DNA of 64,000 bases from Blastococcus sp. TML/M2B (GTDB taxonomy: Bacteria > Actinomycetota > Actinomycetes > Mycobacteriales > Geodermatophilaceae). Position 1 is the stretch's first letter; each line of letters opens with the position of its first letter. Shown here piece after piece: positions 63,505-64,000 of this stretch. Below the pieces are notes generated by a model. It ran no database searches. It was not told the DNA's origin and saw nothing but the letters and a program-made list of their open reading frames with translations. Location: contig NZ_JAENZZ010000001.1 of NCBI RefSeq assembly GCF_016612865.1, positions 186,001 through 250,000 on the forward strand. The letters run 5' to 3'. The translations under genes were made by a program, and so were the position numbers.

Positions 63505-64000
63505 CTACCGGGCCTCGTCCCGGTCCAGCAGCAGCCGGCCGTCCGCGCCGGCCACGAAGCGCAGCTCGTGCTGCTCGGTCTCGCGGGAGCCGTCGGGCCG
63601 CACGTAGGTGATGTCGACCGTCGCGCGGTCGTCGCCGTCGGCCTGCACGTCGCTGATCTGCACGGCCGAGAAGTCGTCCCAGAAGCCGGCGAACCGCTCC
63701 AGCGGGAACTCCTCCTGGAACGACGGGCTGGTGAGCCGGTGCGCCGCCGCCAGGTCGCCGGGGACGAGGGCGAAGAAGGCCCGCGTCGCCGCGGCCGGGT
63801 CGCCCGCGGTGGGCGCCCCCTCGTCGGCGGGCTGGTCGCCGCCGCCGGCGGCGCCTCCGGTCGTGCCGTCGCCGTCCGCCGATCCGGTGGACGGCGCCTC
63901 GGAGGACGGCGCCTCGGAGGACGGCGCGGCCGAGGACGTCGCCTCGGAGGACGGCGCGGCGGACGACGACGGCGTGCTTCCCGCCTGCGGGTCGCCGTCG
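63505..64000 (-). CDS. C-terminus of Ser/Ala-rich secreted-type protein (5' end outside window)
   Basis: The visible 164 residues begin with a Ser/Ala/Glu/Pro linker containing tandem SSEAP repeats and a Gly-rich part. A folded domain of about 105 residues follows: AATRAFFALVPGDLAAAHRL, FQEEFPLERFAGFWDDFSAV, QADGDDRATVDITYVRPDGS and a final RFVAGADGRLLLDRDEAR. This end resembles the NTF2-like extracellular sensor tails of actinobacterial Ser/Thr kinases or secreted proteins. The start is beyond the right edge, so the identity of the main protein is unknown. Confidence 0.65.
   Translation of the reverse strand, partial: DGDPQAGSTPSSSAAPSSEATSSAAPSSEAPSSEAPSTGSADGDGTTGGAAGGGDQPADEGAPTAGDPAAATRAFFALVPGDLAAAHRLTSPSFQEEFPLERFAGFWDDFSAVQISDVQADGDDRATVDITYVRPDGSRETEQHELRFVAGADGRLLLDRDEAR

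Overview
The window is about 73% GC, codes densely on both strands, has strongly G/C-biased third codon positions, and joins most genes by 4-base ATGA or GTGA overlaps. Gene content (Wzx/Wzy/Wzz polysaccharide loci, a PucR activator, a DUF2630 protein, TadA with its associated protein, actinobacterial tRNAs) points to a high-GC actinobacterium. Geodermatophilaceae (Blastococcus, Modestobacter, Geodermatophilus) is my best guess; this is inference from style, not from a search.

Layout. (1) 1-32.3 kb is a large exopolysaccharide / glycoconjugate region. On the minus strand, 1-7.8 kb carries an O-antigen ligase-like protein, a MurJ-like flippase, a Wzz-like protein, a DegT aminotransferase, a Gfo/Idh oxidoreductase and a Pro/Ala-rich secreted protein. 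8.1-16.3 kb carries a PAP2-like protein, a PglD/NeuD-type acetyltransferase and an FAD protein (plus), then convergently a sugar transferase, a second DegT aminotransferase, a CapD/PglF-type 4,6-dehydratase and a Wzz/tyrosine-kinase fusion (minus). Together these look like a route to a 2,4-diamino-trideoxy sugar and its transfer to a polyprenyl carrier. 16.8-29.7 kb adds a FemAB/GNAT protein, a second Wzy, Wzx, Wzz-kinase and glycosyltransferase set, an OmpA-domain lipoprotein, a beta-helix protein, two small membrane proteins and a short sugar transferase. A second Pro-rich protein and a methyltransferase close the region. (2) 32.5-38.1 kb is housekeeping: PHP phosphoesterase, DoxX, PAP2-diacylglycerol kinase, a CGNR regulator divergent from an MFS exporter. 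(3) 38.3-38.5 kb has tRNA-Ser(GCT) and tRNA-Arg(ACG) with a strong terminator, then a second beta-helix protein on the minus strand. (4) 41.1-47.5 kb has a cell-surface protein, a MarR regulator, a tripartite tricarboxylate transporter (TctCBA) and a two-subunit 3-oxoacid CoA-transferase: an uptake and activation module for an organic acid. (5) 47.6-55.4 kb is a tightly coupled heptose operon: a GT2-GmhB fusion, two GT9 heptosyltransferases, two GT4 enzymes, GmhA and bifunctional HldE. (6) 55.5-64 kb holds a binding-protein/VWA lipid-anchored-type protein, a UDP-glucuronate decarboxylase-like epimerase, a PucR regulator, DUF2630, prephenate dehydrogenase, an O-methyltransferase, the TadA-associated protein, a HAD hydrolase, TadA, tRNA-Ser(CGA) and a truncated Ser-rich secreted protein.

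Two features cut across the window. First, at least nine genes are broken by a +1 shift, and almost every one is restored by removing a single base from a short homopolymer. This looks like systematic base over-calling rather than gene decay, so I describe those genes as whole. Second, palindromic elements are scattered between and inside genes, most strikingly five copies of a 22-24 base palindrome flanking one heptosyltransferase. No transposase, integrase, CRISPR array, rRNA or replication origin was seen.
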